Assembly: GCF_014219065.1 (NCBI RefSeq)
Contig: NZ_JACLGO010000001.1
Span: 186,001-250,000 of the forward strand
DNA from: Halopseudomonas xiamenensis
GTDB taxonomy: Bacteria > Pseudomonadota > Gammaproteobacteria > Pseudomonadales > Pseudomonadaceae
Length of the DNA stretch: 64,000 nt
Direction of reading: 5' to 3'
Positions within the stretch are counted from its first letter, which is position 1. Each line of letters starts with the position of its first letter. Under the pieces are notes generated by a model that worked only from the letters and a program-made list of their open reading frames with translations, was not told where the DNA came from and did no database searches. This document shows positions 8,374 through 17,317 of this stretch, piece after piece. The position numbers and the translations under genes were made by a program.

Positions 8374-9594
8374 TTGAGTTCCGTTGAATCCCAGCGCCGG
8401 GTAGTGTCCGGCATGCGCCCCACCGGTCGCCTGCACCTTGGTCACTATCATGGCGTGCTGAAGAACTGGGTCAAACTGCAGCATGAGTACGAGTGCTTCT
8501 TCTTCGCCGCCGACTGGCACGCACTGACCACTCTGTACGAAACCCCGCAGGACATCGAACAGAACGTCTGGGACATGATGATCGACTGGCTGGCGGCCGG
8601 GGTCAGCGGCACCTCGGCGACCATGTTCATCCAGTCGCAGGTGCCCGAGCACGCCGAGCTGAACCTGCTGCTGGGCATGTCCACGCCGCTCAGCTGGCTG
8701 GAGCGGGTGCCGACCTACAAGGACCAGCAGGAGAAACTGCGCGAGCTGGACCTGGCCACCTATGGCTTCCTCGGCTATCCGCTGCTGATGAGCGCGGATA
8801 TTCTCGTCTACCGTGCCGGACTGGTGCCGGTGGGTGCCGACCAGCTGTCCCACGTCGAGATCACCCGCGAACTGGCACGCCGCTTCAACCACCTGTACGG
8901 CAAGGAGCCGGGCTTCGAGGACAAGGCCCGCGCGGCCATCCAGAAGATGGGCAAGAAGGCCGCCAAGCTGTACAGCAACCTGCGCAATGCCTACCAGGAG
9001 CAGGGCGACGCCGAGGCGCTGGATACCGCCCGGGCGCTGTTGCAGGAGCAGCAGAACATTACCCTGGGCGACAAGGAGCGGCTGTTCGGCTACCTGGAAG
9101 GTGGCGGCAAGGTGATCCTGCCCGAACCCCAGGCGCTGCTGACCCCGGCCTCGAAGATGCCCGGCCTGGACGGACAGAAGATGTCCAAGTCCTACGGCAA
9201 CACCATCACCCTGCGCGACACCACCGACGAAGTCAGTGAGAAGATCCGCCGCATGCCGACCGATCCTGCGCGGGTGCGGCGTACCGACCCGGGTGATCCG
9301 GACAAGTGCCCGGTCTACCAGCTGCACCTGGTATACACAGACCAGGCTACCCATGACTGGGTGAACCAGGGTTGTCGCAGTGCCGGTATCGGTTGCCTGG
9401 ATTGCAAGAAGCCGGTGATCGACGCCATCTGCACCGAACTGGCGCCCATGCAGCAGCGCGCCGCCGAATACGAGAGCAATCCCGACGCGGTACGCCTGAT
9501 CCTCAGCGAAGGTGCCGAGCGCGCCCGCGATGCTGCCCGCGATACCCTGGTCGAAGTGCGCCAGGCCATCGGCCTGAGCTACCGTCGTAGCTGA
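8374..9594 (+). CDS. trpS: Tryptophanyl-tRNA synthetase
   Basis: A class I aminoacyl-tRNA synthetase, 406 residues. The ATP-binding HIGH-type motif is RLHLGHYHG, preceded by the typical SGMRPTG, and the KMSKS loop is QKMSKSYGN. I chose TTG at 8374 because it has AGGAG 6 bp upstream and gives an N-terminus (SSVESQRRVVSGMRPTG) of the expected length; no in-frame ATG lies near. The stop overlaps the scpA start (TGATGA), so trpS, scpA and scpB look like one transcription unit. Confidence 0.92.
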   Translation: MSSVESQRRVVSGMRPTGRLHLGHYHGVLKNWVKLQHEYECFFFAADWHALTTLYETPQDIEQNVWDMMIDWLAAGVSGTSATMFIQSQVPEHAELNLLLGMSTPLSWLERVPTYKDQQEKLRELDLATYGFLGYPLLMSADILVYRAGLVPVGADQLSHVEITRELARRFNHLYGKEPGFEDKARAAIQKMGKKAAKLYSNLRNAYQEQGDAEALDTARALLQEQQNITLGDKERLFGYLEGGGKVILPEPQALLTPASKMPGLDGQKMSKSYGNTITLRDTTDEVSEKIRRMPTDPARVRRTDPGDPDKCPVYQLHLVYTDQATHDWVNQGCRSAGIGCLDCKKPVIDAICTELAPMQQRAAEYESNPDAVRLILSEGAERARDAARDTLVEVRQAIGLSYRRS

Positions 9595-10463
9595 TGACTG
9601 CCCGGCAACCAGGTTCCTCCGAGATCGCCGCCGCTGCGGCGATGGAGCCGGTTGCCCAGGTCCCGGTGCAGCAGGAACTGCCGCTGGCCATCATCAATGG
9701 CCAGCCGCTCACCGAACTGCCACAGGACCTGTATATCCCCCCTGAAGCGCTGGAAGTGTTCCTCGATGCCTTCGAGGGGCCGCTGGACCTGCTGCTGTAC
9801 CTGATTCGCCGGCAGAACCTGGATATCCTGGATATCCCGGTGGCCGAGATCACCCACCAGTACATGGGCTATGTCGAGCTGATGAAGGCGGTGCGCCTGG
9901 AGCTGGCCGCTGAATACCTGGTCATGGCCGCCATGCTGGCCGAGATCAAGTCGCGCATGCTGCTGCCGCGCCAGGAACAGCAGGTCGACGAAGAGGACGA
10001 TCCGCGCGCCGAGCTGATCCGCCGCCTGCAGGAGTACGAGCGGTTCCGCCAGGCTGCCGAGCAGCTCGATGCCTTGCCCCGGGTCGGGCGCGACATCGCC
10101 CTGGCCGGGGCCGCGCCACCGGCACTGGAAGCTCGGCGGGCGCATCCGGAGGTGAGCATGGAGGAGCTGCTGCTGTCGCTCAGCGAAGTGCTGCGCCGCG
10201 CCGACATGTTCGAGAGCCACCAGATCAGCCGCGAGGTACTGTCCACCCGCGAGCGCATGGCCGATGTGCTCGAGCGTCTCAAGGGTGGGCAGTTCGTGCC
10301 TTTCATCAGCCTGTATAGCTTGGAAGAGGGCAAGCTCGGGGTGGTGGTGACCTTCATGGCGGTGCTCGAACTGGTCAAGGAACAACTGATCGACCTGGTG
10401 CAGAACGAACCCTTCGCAGCCATTCACGTCAAGGTAAAAGGCGATGTCGCAACCAGCGCTTGA
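9594..10463 (+). CDS. scpA: Segregation and condensation protein A (kleisin)
   Basis: The kleisin subunit that bridges SMC heads and binds ScpB in chromosome condensation. The family hallmark FEGPLDLLLYLIRRQNLDI is near residues 61-79 and is followed by AEYLVMAAMLAEIKSRMLLP. The C-terminal winged helix ends KEQLIDLVQNEPFAAIHVK. A 50-residue Ala/Pro-rich N-terminal extension precedes the conserved region. It overlaps scpB by 20 bp. Confidence 0.93.
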   Translation: MTARQPGSSEIAAAAAMEPVAQVPVQQELPLAIINGQPLTELPQDLYIPPEALEVFLDAFEGPLDLLLYLIRRQNLDILDIPVAEITHQYMGYVELMKAVRLELAAEYLVMAAMLAEIKSRMLLPRQEQQVDEEDDPRAELIRRLQEYERFRQAAEQLDALPRVGRDIALAGAAPPALEARRAHPEVSMEELLLSLSEVLRRADMFESHQISREVLSTRERMADVLERLKGGQFVPFISLYSLEEGKLGVVVTFMAVLELVKEQLIDLVQNEPFAAIHVKVKGDVATSA

Positions 10464-11166
10464 ACGGATTTTGGAGGCGGCCCTGCAGGCTGCCGGCAAG
10501 CCCCTGTCCCTGGAGCGGATGCGTGAGCTGTTCGACGAGGACGGCGCGCCGTCGCCGGCCGAGCTGCGCCAGGCGCTGGAACGGCTGGCCGAGGACTGTG
10601 TCGGCCGCTCGGTCGAGCTGCGTGAAGTGGCCGGTGGCTGGCGCCTGCAGGTGCGTGACGATTATGCGCCCTGGGTCGGCCGGCTGTGGGAGGAGCGCCC
10701 GCAGCGCTATTCCCGGGCGCTGCTGGAAACCCTGTCGCTGATCGCCTATCGCCAGCCGATCACCCGCGGTGAGATCGAGGATGTGCGTGGCGTGGCGGTG
10801 AGCAGCCAGATCATCCGCACCCTGCTCGAACGCGAATGGGTGCGGGTGGTCGGGCACCGCGAGGTGCCGGGGCGGCCGGCGATGTATGCCACCACCCGGC
10901 AGTTCCTCGACTACTTCAATCTGCGCAGCCTGGCCGAGCTGCCGCCGCTGGCGGAGTTGCGCGAACTGGTTGAGGAACAGCTGCCGGCAGCCGCGGCGGC
11001 GATACCCGAACAGCCCGGCGAAGCGGTCGCCTGGAACCCGCAGCCACTGGCCGATGACGAGCCGGAGGCTGGCGGCGACTTCCGCGCCCTGCTGGAAGAA
11101 CTCAGCGCCATGGAGACCGACCTCAAGACCGACTTCGATGACCTGCTGCCACCCGAGGACGAATGA
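10444..11166 (+). CDS. scpB: Segregation and condensation protein B
   Basis: A 240-residue partner of ScpA with two winged-helix domains. The segment LLETLSLIAYRQPITRGEIEDVRGV near residues 94-118 is the family signature, followed by EREWVRVVGHREVPGRPAMYATT. The acidic C-terminal tail (about 170-240) is typical of Pseudomonas ScpB. It overlaps the scpA 3' end, implying coupled translation. Confidence 0.93.
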   Translation: MSQPALERILEAALQAAGKPLSLERMRELFDEDGAPSPAELRQALERLAEDCVGRSVELREVAGGWRLQVRDDYAPWVGRLWEERPQRYSRALLETLSLIAYRQPITRGEIEDVRGVAVSSQIIRTLLEREWVRVVGHREVPGRPAMYATTRQFLDYFNLRSLAELPPLAELRELVEEQLPAAAAAIPEQPGEAVAWNPQPLADDEPEAGGDFRALLEELSAMETDLKTDFDDLLPPEDE

Positions 11167-11238
11167 CCTTGGTCGCCGGCAGGCACAGTGCTATCCTGCG
11201 CAACCACAAATGATCCATCACACCGGGAGGTGCCACGC

Positions 11239-12162
11239 ATGACTGAACAACCCCTTAACCCCGCCCTCAACCCCGAGCAGGAAGAGATTCCCGCCGCCGG
11301 GGAAAAACTGCAGAAAGTACTGGCCCGCATGGGGCTGGGTTCGCGCCGCGAGATCGAAGGCTGGATCGGTGCCGGCCGCGTTACCGTCAATGGCGAGATC
11401 GCGCAGCTGGGCTGCCGGGTCGACAGCCTCGACCAGATCATGGTCGATGGTCGACCGCTCAAGCGCGACCTGAATACCGAAGTGGTGCGCCGCGTACTCA
11501 TCTACAACAAGCCCGAAGGCGAAGTCTGTACCCGTGATGATCCCGAAGGGCGCCCGACCGTGTTCGAGCAGCTGCCGCGCCTGAAGCAAGGCCGCTGGAT
11601 CAACGTTGGTCGCCTGGATATCAACACCACAGGCTTGCTGCTGTTCACCACCGATGGCGAACTGGCCAACCGGTTGATGCACCCGTCGTGGCAGATGGAC
11701 CGCGAATACGCGGTGCGGGTCATGGGCGAGGTCGACGAGGAGATGATTGCGCGGCTGCAGGAAGGTGTCATGCTCGAAGATGGCCCGGCCAGGTTCACCG
11801 ACGTGGTCAGCTCCGGCGGCGAAGGCATCAACCGCTGGTTCCATGTGTGCCTGCTGGAAGGCCGCAACCGCGAAGTACGGCGGCTGTGGGAGTCCCAGGG
11901 CATGCGGGTCAACCGGCTCAAGCGGGTGCGTTTCGGACCGGTGTTCCTCGGTCCCGAGCTGCCGGTAGGGCGCTGGCGGGAAATGAAGCAGAACGAGCTG
12001 GACATCCTCAGCGAGGAGGTCGGCCTCAAGCCGATCCGGCTGCCCGAGACCAGTGTTGCCGAGAAGGAAAAGCAGAAGCGTCAGGCACGCAAGCCGTCGA
12101 TGCATCAGGCGCGGGTAGTGCGTCAGAGCAAGCCCAAGGGTGGTGATCGCGGGCGCAGGTAA
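11239..12162 (+). CDS. rluB: 23S rRNA pseudouridine(2605) synthase RluB
   Basis: A 307-residue RsuA-family pseudouridine synthase. An S4 RNA-binding domain ([19 protein letters not shown]) is followed by the catalytic domain with the Asp in [13 protein letters not shown]. The conserved [21 protein letters not shown] and [26 protein letters not shown] segments distinguish RluB from RluE/RluF. A basic tail ([19 protein letters not shown]) follows. The start at ATG 11239 has GGGAGG about 8 bp upstream. Confidence 0.93.
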   Translation: MTEQPLNPALNPEQEEIPAAGEKLQKVLARMGLGSRREIEGWIGAGRVTVNGEIAQLGCRVDSLDQIMVDGRPLKRDLNTEVVRRVLIYNKPEGEVCTRDDPEGRPTVFEQLPRLKQGRWINVGRLDINTTGLLLFTTDGELANRLMHPSWQMDREYAVRVMGEVDEEMIARLQEGVMLEDGPARFTDVVSSGGEGINRWFHVCLLEGRNREVRRLWESQGMRVNRLKRVRFGPVFLGPELPVGRWREMKQNELDILSEEVGLKPIRLPETSVAEKEKQKRQARKPSMHQARVVRQSKPKGGDRGRR

Positions 12163-12221
12163 TTGTCGTTAAGGCCGGCGTTCTGCGCCTGCCCATCGCG
12201 GCGGGGCGCCGTTCCCACAAA

Positions 12222-12535
12222 AGGGGTGTGGCGCCCCGGTCCGCGTTCGGGCGCTACGCCTGCGGCCTCCGAGCCGCTGCGTCGTCGAGCAGGCGCTCGA
12301 CAACCCCAGGGCAGGCACTGTTGTGTCGGGGTGTAGCGCGCCTGCGCTACGCCTGCGGCTTCCGAACCGCTGCGTCGTCGAGCAGGCGCTCGACAACCCC
12401 AGGGGCAGGAACTGTGATTGGGGTGTAGCACCCCGATCTGCGTTCGGGCGCTACGCCTGCGGCCTCCGAGCCGCCGCGTCATCGAGTCGAGCGCGACCCG
12501 GCCCGATCGCGGTCCGAGGCGCTCGATAACCCGAT
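12222..12535. repeat. Array of three two-hairpin repeat units
   Basis: This fills the 373 bp gap between the convergent rluB and yciK genes. Three direct units start near 12224, 12330 and 12420. The first hairpin has a long-loop form in units 1 and 3 (loop containing CCCGGTCCGCGTTCGGG or similar) and a short loop in unit 2. The second hairpin is short in units 1 and 2, and in unit 3 is expanded with a CGACCCGGCCCGATCGCGG-type insert. No open frame here is convincing. Confidence 0.85.
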
Positions 12536-13279
12536 TCAGCCCCGCGCATCCAGCGCCTGGCCATTCACGCCCTTGCTGTCCGGCCCGAGCAGGTACAGGA
12601 ACACCGGCATGATCTGTGCCGGCTCCGGGTTCTTCTCCGGCTCCTCCGCCGGGTAGGCGGCCTTGCGCATGGCGGTGCGGGTGGCGCCGGGGTTGACGCT
12701 GTTGACGCGGATCTCGCTGGTGCCTTCCTGCTCGTCGGCCATCACCTGCATCAGGCCCTCGATGGCGAACTTGCTGACCGCATAGGGCCCCCAGTAGGCG
12801 CGTGCCTTGCGCCCGACGCTGGAGGAGACGAAGATCACCGAGGCGTCCGGGGCGGTGCGCAGCAGTGGCATCATTGCCTTGGTCAGGGCGAACGGGGCGT
12901 TCACGTTGACCTGCATCAGCTGTTGCCAGGCTTCGTTCTTGACGCTGTCGAGCAGGGTGCGCGGGCCGAGCAGGGCGGCATTGTGCACCAGCCCATCGAG
13001 CTTGCCGAAGGTGTCGAACAACTGGTCGGCCAGCTCGTCGTAGTCCTTCTCCGCCGCGGTTTCCAGGTTCAGCGGGCAGATCGCCGGCTGCGGATGGCCG
13101 GCTGCCTCGATCTCGTCGTAGACCGCCTCCAGCTTGCTCAGGGTGCGGCCCAGCAATACTACGCTGGCGCCGTGGGCGGCGCAGCTCAGGGCGCAGGCGC
13201 GGCCGATGCCGTCACCGGCGCCGGTGACCAGGATGACGCGACCTTTGAGCAGGTCCTGCGGGGCGCTGTAGTCAAACAT
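12536..13279 (-). CDS. yciK: YciK family short-chain oxidoreductase
   Basis: A 247-residue NAD(P)-dependent SDR. The cofactor motif is TGAGDGIGR, the NAG-like motif is VHNAALLG, and the catalytic residues lie in FVSSSVGRKARAYWGPYAVSKFA (Ser, Tyr, Lys). The substrate is unknown. The start at 13279 has AGGAGTT upstream and lies 8 bp inside the 3' end of mupP, so ubiG-mupP-yciK is a compact operon, as in P. aeruginosa. Confidence 0.9.
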   Translation of the reverse strand: MFDYSAPQDLLKGRVILVTGAGDGIGRACALSCAAHGASVVLLGRTLSKLEAVYDEIEAAGHPQPAICPLNLETAAEKDYDELADQLFDTFGKLDGLVHNAALLGPRTLLDSVKNEAWQQLMQVNVNAPFALTKAMMPLLRTAPDASVIFVSSSVGRKARAYWGPYAVSKFAIEGLMQVMADEQEGTSEIRVNSVNPGATRTAMRKAAYPAEEPEKNPEPAQIMPVFLYLLGPDSKGVNGQALDARG

Positions 13280-13952
13280 GGGATAACTCCTGTGTCCGTT
13301 GCTGCTCCAGCCAGGGGCGCAGGGCAGCGGCGTTCTCGATACTGTAGTTGGCATTCCACTGTTGCGGATCATCGCCGGCCGGCAGGTAGCCGTAAAGCGC
13401 GGCCACGGTACGCATGCCGGCGGCGCGCCCGGCCTGGATGTCGCGCAGATGATCGCCGACGAAGACGCTGCGGACCGGGTCCACGCCCATCTCGGCGCAG
13501 GCCTTGAGCAGCGGTTCCGGGTGTGGCTTGCCATGTTTGACCTGGTCCGGGCAGACCAGGCTGGCGCAACGCCCCGCCAGGCCGGTGGCCTCCAGCAGCG
13601 GGATGCTGAAACGACTCAGCTTGTTGGTTACCACGCCCCAGGGCAGCCCCTCGGCGTCCAGCCAGTCGAGCAGCTCGGGGATGCCGGGGAACGGCCGGGT
13701 GTGCAGCGCCAACTGGCGCTGGTAGCGCTCCAGGAAATCATCGCGCAGGGCGGCGAACTCGTCGTGCTCCGGGGTGATGGAGAAGGCGGCGCAGAGCATG
13801 CCGGCGGAGCCGTCGGATACCGTGGAGCGGATCAGCTGCAGCGACGAGTCCGCCAGGCCGCGGTCCTGACGCATGCTGCGGATGATCGCCAGGAAGTCAT
13901 CGACGGTATCCAGCAGGGTGCCATCCAGGTCGAACAGTACGCTGTCGAGCAT
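13272..13952 (-). CDS. mupP: N-acetylmuramic acid 6-phosphate phosphatase MupP (HAD family)
   Basis: A HAD phosphatase with motif I FDLDGTLLDTVDD, motif II VVTNK, motif III Lys in KHGKPHPEP and motif IV FVGDHLRDI. The position between ubiG and yciK is that of Pseudomonas MupP, which dephosphorylates MurNAc-6-P in the peptidoglycan recycling route that bypasses de novo UDP-MurNAc synthesis. A generic phosphoglycolate phosphatase (Gph) assignment would rest on similarity alone; context favours MupP. The start is ATG at 13952, two bases after the ubiG stop, with GGAG 7 bp upstream. Confidence 0.87.
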   Translation of the reverse strand: MLDSVLFDLDGTLLDTVDDFLAIIRSMRQDRGLADSSLQLIRSTVSDGSAGMLCAAFSITPEHDEFAALRDDFLERYQRQLALHTRPFPGIPELLDWLDAEGLPWGVVTNKLSRFSIPLLEATGLAGRCASLVCPDQVKHGKPHPEPLLKACAEMGVDPVRSVFVGDHLRDIQAGRAAGMRTVAALYGYLPAGDDPQQWNANYSIENAAALRPWLEQQRTQELSHV

Positions 13953-13954
13953 GC

Positions 13955-14656
13955 TCAGTCTCCGCGCCGGCAATGGACCATGTAGTTGACGTCCACATCG
14001 GCGGCAAGCTTGTAATGACGCAGCAGCGGGTTATAGGTCAGGCCGATGATGTCCTGCATGTCCAGCTGCGCCTCGCGCGACCACTGGCCCAGCTCGGCCG
14101 GGCGGATGAACTTGGCGTATTCGTGGGTGCCGCGCGGCAGCATGCGCAGCAGGTATTCGGCACCGACGATGGCGAAGGCGAAGGACTTGGGGTTGCGGTT
14201 GATGGTCGAGAAGAACACGTGCCCGCCGGGCTTGACCAGGGTGGCGCAGGCGCGGATCACCGAGGCCGGGTCCGGTACGTGCTCGAGCATTTCCATGCAG
14301 GTCACCACATCGAAGCGGCCGGGATGCAGTTCGGCCATTTCCTCGGCGGTGGATTGCTGGTAGTCGACCTCGACGCCGGACTCCAGTTGGTGCAGGCGGG
14401 CCACCGCCAGCGGCGCCTCACCCATGTCGATACCGGTTACCCGCGCTCCGCGCTGGGCCATGGCCTCGGCGAGAATGCCGCCGCCGCAGCCGACGTCCAG
14501 CACTTCCTTGCCGGCCAGAGCGGCCTTGTCGTCAATCCAGTTGGTGCGCAGCGGATTGATCTCGTGCAATGGCTTGAATTCGCTTTCGCGATCCCACCAG
14601 CGGCTGGCCAGAGCCTCGAATTTGGCGACTTCCGCCCGATCGACATTAAGCGTCAT
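13955..14656 (-). CDS. ubiG: Ubiquinone biosynthesis O-methyltransferase UbiG
   Basis: A 233-residue SAM-dependent methyltransferase that performs both O-methylations of ubiquinone synthesis. It begins [22 protein letters not shown], has the SAM motif [12 protein letters not shown], the acidic residue in VTGIDMG, and [10 protein letters not shown]. The C-terminal TYNPL and DVDVNYM segments are typical. The ATG at 14656 is preceded by AAGGGGAT. It overlaps mtaD by 11 bp. Confidence 0.93.
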   Translation of the reverse strand: MTLNVDRAEVAKFEALASRWWDRESEFKPLHEINPLRTNWIDDKAALAGKEVLDVGCGGGILAEAMAQRGARVTGIDMGEAPLAVARLHQLESGVEVDYQQSTAEEMAELHPGRFDVVTCMEMLEHVPDPASVIRACATLVKPGGHVFFSTINRNPKSFAFAIVGAEYLLRMLPRGTHEYAKFIRPAELGQWSREAQLDMQDIIGLTYNPLLRHYKLAADVDVNYMVHCRRGD

Positions 14657-16007
14657 GATGATCCCCTTGTTGAATCCGCCGGGCCCATGCCTGGGCCCTG
14701 GCAATCAGTGTGTTGTGCTCGATACCGATCAACTGCCGGTCACGCACGGCCTGCCGGCCGGCAACCCAGACATCGCTGACCTGCGCCGCCGAGCAGGTGT
14801 GGAGTAACTGCGACACCGGCTGGTAGACCGGCTGGTGGGCGACGCCGGACAGGTCCACGGCGGTCATGTCCGCGGCCTTGCCCGGCTCCAGCGAGCCGGT
14901 TTCATCCTCCAGGCCCAACGCCCTGGCTCCGGCCAGTGTAGCCATATACAGCGCCGCGTGCGCGTCCAGCGCGGTGGGCATGCCGGATACCGCCTTGGCC
15001 AGCAGAGTGGCGCTGTGCAGTTCGCCGAGCATGTCCAGATCGTTGTTGCTGGCGGCGCCATCGGTGCCCAGTGCCACGTTGATACCTGCCTCCAGCAGAC
15101 GCTGCACCGGACAGAAACCGCTGGCCAGTTTCATGTTGGACTGCGGGCAATGGATCACCGACACCTGGTGCTCGCGCAGCAATTGCAGGTCCTGGTCGTC
15201 GACCTGGGTCATGTGCACCGCCTGCAAACGCGGGCCGAGCAGGCCCAGGCGCTGCAGTCGCTGCAACGGGCGCTCGCCGGTCTGGCGCAGGGCGTCGGCG
15301 ACTTCTCCGGCGGTTTCGTGCAGGTGCATCTGGATCGGCAGTTCCAGCTCGTCGCTCAAGGTGCGCACCCGCTGCAGCAGCTCATCGCCGACGGTATAGG
15401 GTGCGTGCGGGCCGAAGGCGATGCTGACCAGCGGGTGGTGACGGTATTCGTCATGCAGCTGTAGGCCGCCGGCCAGGGCGTCGGCGCTGTCTGCGACGCC
15501 GGGCATCGGGCCGTCGCTCAGCGGGAAGGCGATCTGCGCGCGGATGCCCAGCTCCTGCGCCGCGCGGGCGGCCACCTGCGGGTAGAAGTACATGTCGGAG
15601 AAGCAGGTGGTGCCGCCCAGCAGCATTTCCGCGATCGCCAGTTCGGTACCGCATTGCACGAAGGCGCCATTGACCCAGCGCGTTTCGGCCGGCCAGATAT
15701 GCTGCTGCAGCCAGGTCATCAGCGGCAGGTCGTCGGCCAGGCCGCGGAACAGTGTCATCGCCGCATGCCCGTGGGCATTGATCAGGCCGGGAATCAAGAC
15801 ATGCTCCGGCAGCTCGCGGCGCTCGCGCACCTGCAGCGAGGTGGTGGCGCTGAGCGGTACAATGGCGACGATGCGGCCCTGGTGCACGGCCACGGCATGT
15901 TGCTCGAGCACCTGGCGCGCCGGTACCACAGGTACAATCCAGCGTGGAATGACCAGCAGGTCCAGTTCGTCGGCAAGTGAATGCAGTGGCAAGTCGTTCT
16001 GTCTCAT
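14646..16007 (-). CDS. mtaD: 5-methylthioadenosine / S-adenosylhomocysteine deaminase
   Basis: A 453-residue amidohydrolase (TRZ/ATZ family). The HxH metal motif is NAHGHAAM, later ligands are in MHLHETAGE and [14 protein letters not shown], and the final Asp is in [13 protein letters not shown]. In P. aeruginosa this gene deaminates methylthioadenosine to methylthioinosine, the first step of an unusual methionine salvage route. It is divergent from the mtnA homologue, the next enzyme family in that route. A TATACT hexamer near 16014-16019 on the minus strand may be its -10. Confidence 0.88.
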   Translation of the reverse strand: MRQNDLPLHSLADELDLLVIPRWIVPVVPARQVLEQHAVAVHQGRIVAIVPLSATTSLQVRERRELPEHVLIPGLINAHGHAAMTLFRGLADDLPLMTWLQQHIWPAETRWVNGAFVQCGTELAIAEMLLGGTTCFSDMYFYPQVAARAAQELGIRAQIAFPLSDGPMPGVADSADALAGGLQLHDEYRHHPLVSIAFGPHAPYTVGDELLQRVRTLSDELELPIQMHLHETAGEVADALRQTGERPLQRLQRLGLLGPRLQAVHMTQVDDQDLQLLREHQVSVIHCPQSNMKLASGFCPVQRLLEAGINVALGTDGAASNNDLDMLGELHSATLLAKAVSGMPTALDAHAALYMATLAGARALGLEDETGSLEPGKAADMTAVDLSGVAHQPVYQPVSQLLHTCSAAQVSDVWVAGRQAVRDRQLIGIEHNTLIARAQAWARRIQQGDHHDA

Positions 16008-16117
16008 GGCTGGCAGTATACCTGCTGGCCTTTGCCGCGGGCAGCGACATTCGTTCGCATCTCGACAGTCTCCGGCGCCCAGTCCGGGTATAATGGCGTT
16101 TTCCGCTGGAGTCCTTC

Positions 16118-17146
16118 ATGCAGTTTCAATCCCAGGTCGCCGAACAGGGCGGCGTGCAGGCCATGGAGTGGTGTGGTAGCAGTCTGCGTATTCTTGATCA
16201 GCGATACCTGCCCGGACAGCGGCTCTGGGTCGAGTGCCATGATGCTGCCGAGGTGGCCGAGGCCATCAGGCAGGGCGCGGTCCGTGGCGCGGCGGCGGTC
16301 GGTATCGCCGCAGCCTACGGCATCGCCCTGGCTGCCCGGCGTCTGGGGCATGCCGATGACTGGACCGAGGCGCTGGAGGCCGACTTCATTCTGCTGGGGC
16401 AGGCGCGCCCGGCCGCAGCCAATCTGGCCTGGGCGCTGCGCATCATGCACGACCGGCTGCATCGTCCCGCCGCGCGGATGCCCGAGCAACTGGCGCAGGC
16501 GGCGGTGAGCATTCACCTCAGTGACCTGGAGGCCAATCGCAGCATGGCGCACCTGGGCATGCAGCTGATCCGTCGGCATCAGCGTCAGCCGCAGCGGCTG
16601 ATGACCCTGGGCAACGCCGGTGCGCTGGCCGGTGGCGGTTACGGCAGCGCCTTGGGGGTGATCCGCGCGGCTCACGGTGCCGGCCTGGTGGAGCAGGTGT
16701 ATGCCAGCCAAAGCCGCCCCGGGACCGCTGGCGAGGTGACCGCGTGGGAGCTGGCCCAGGACCAGGTGCCGGTGGTCTTGCATGTCGATACGGCGGCCGG
16801 GCAACTGATGAAGTCGGATAATCCGAGCTGGGTGGTGGTCGGTGCCGAGCGTATCGCCGCCAATGGTGATGTGATCAATGCCGTGGGTACCTACACGCTG
16901 GCGGTGCTGGCCATGCACCATGGTCTGCGCTTCATGGTGGTGGCGCCCAGTTCGGCGATCGACCTGACCCTGGACGCCGCCGATGAACTCGATCTGGCTG
17001 GCGAAGCCCTGGAGCAGGGCGTGCAGCCGCTGCTGGATGTGACGCCAGCAGATCTGATCGATGTGATCGTCACCGAAAAGGGTATCGTCGAGCGCCCGGA
17101 TGAGAGCAGAATCGCCGAGCTGCTGAGTCACCGCCGCCTGCACTGA
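16118..17146 (+). CDS. mtnA: Methylthioribose-1-phosphate isomerase homologue lacking catalytic residues
   Basis: Full-length similarity to MtnA (342 residues) and the syntenic position of Pseudomonas mtnA between mtaD and gyrA identify the family. It normally isomerises MTR-1-P to MTRu-1-P in methionine salvage. The active site is altered: the catalytic Cys of THCNxGALA is Gly165 (TLGNAGALA) and the Asp of GADRI is Glu244 (GAERI). The ETRPxxQGxRLT binding segment reads QSRPGTAGEVT, and ANKIGTY reads INAVGTY. About 15 residues before the terminal DVTPADLID are missing compared with the P. aeruginosa protein as I remember it. The frame is intact, so this looks like functional divergence rather than decay. 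TATAAT at 16089-16094 may be the -10. Confidence 0.8.
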   Translation: MQFQSQVAEQGGVQAMEWCGSSLRILDQRYLPGQRLWVECHDAAEVAEAIRQGAVRGAAAVGIAAAYGIALAARRLGHADDWTEALEADFILLGQARPAAANLAWALRIMHDRLHRPAARMPEQLAQAAVSIHLSDLEANRSMAHLGMQLIRRHQRQPQRLMTLGNAGALAGGGYGSALGVIRAAHGAGLVEQVYASQSRPGTAGEVTAWELAQDQVPVVLHVDTAAGQLMKSDNPSWVVVGAERIAANGDVINAVGTYTLAVLAMHHGLRFMVVAPSSAIDLTLDAADELDLAGEALEQGVQPLLDVTPADLIDVIVTEKGIVERPDESRIAELLSHRRLH

Positions 17147-17317
17147 GGCATGGCCCGCGGAAGTGTGAAACGCCCCGCGGCATTGTCTTACAACTCCCGT
17201 CGGGGCCCGCAGTGTGGTATCATTCGCGGCTTTGATCCGGCCCCGACAGGGCCTCGTTCCGCGCCGCATGCGCATTGGCTCCATCATGGTAGCCAACAAT
17301 AAAAGGAATGCCGTTTC

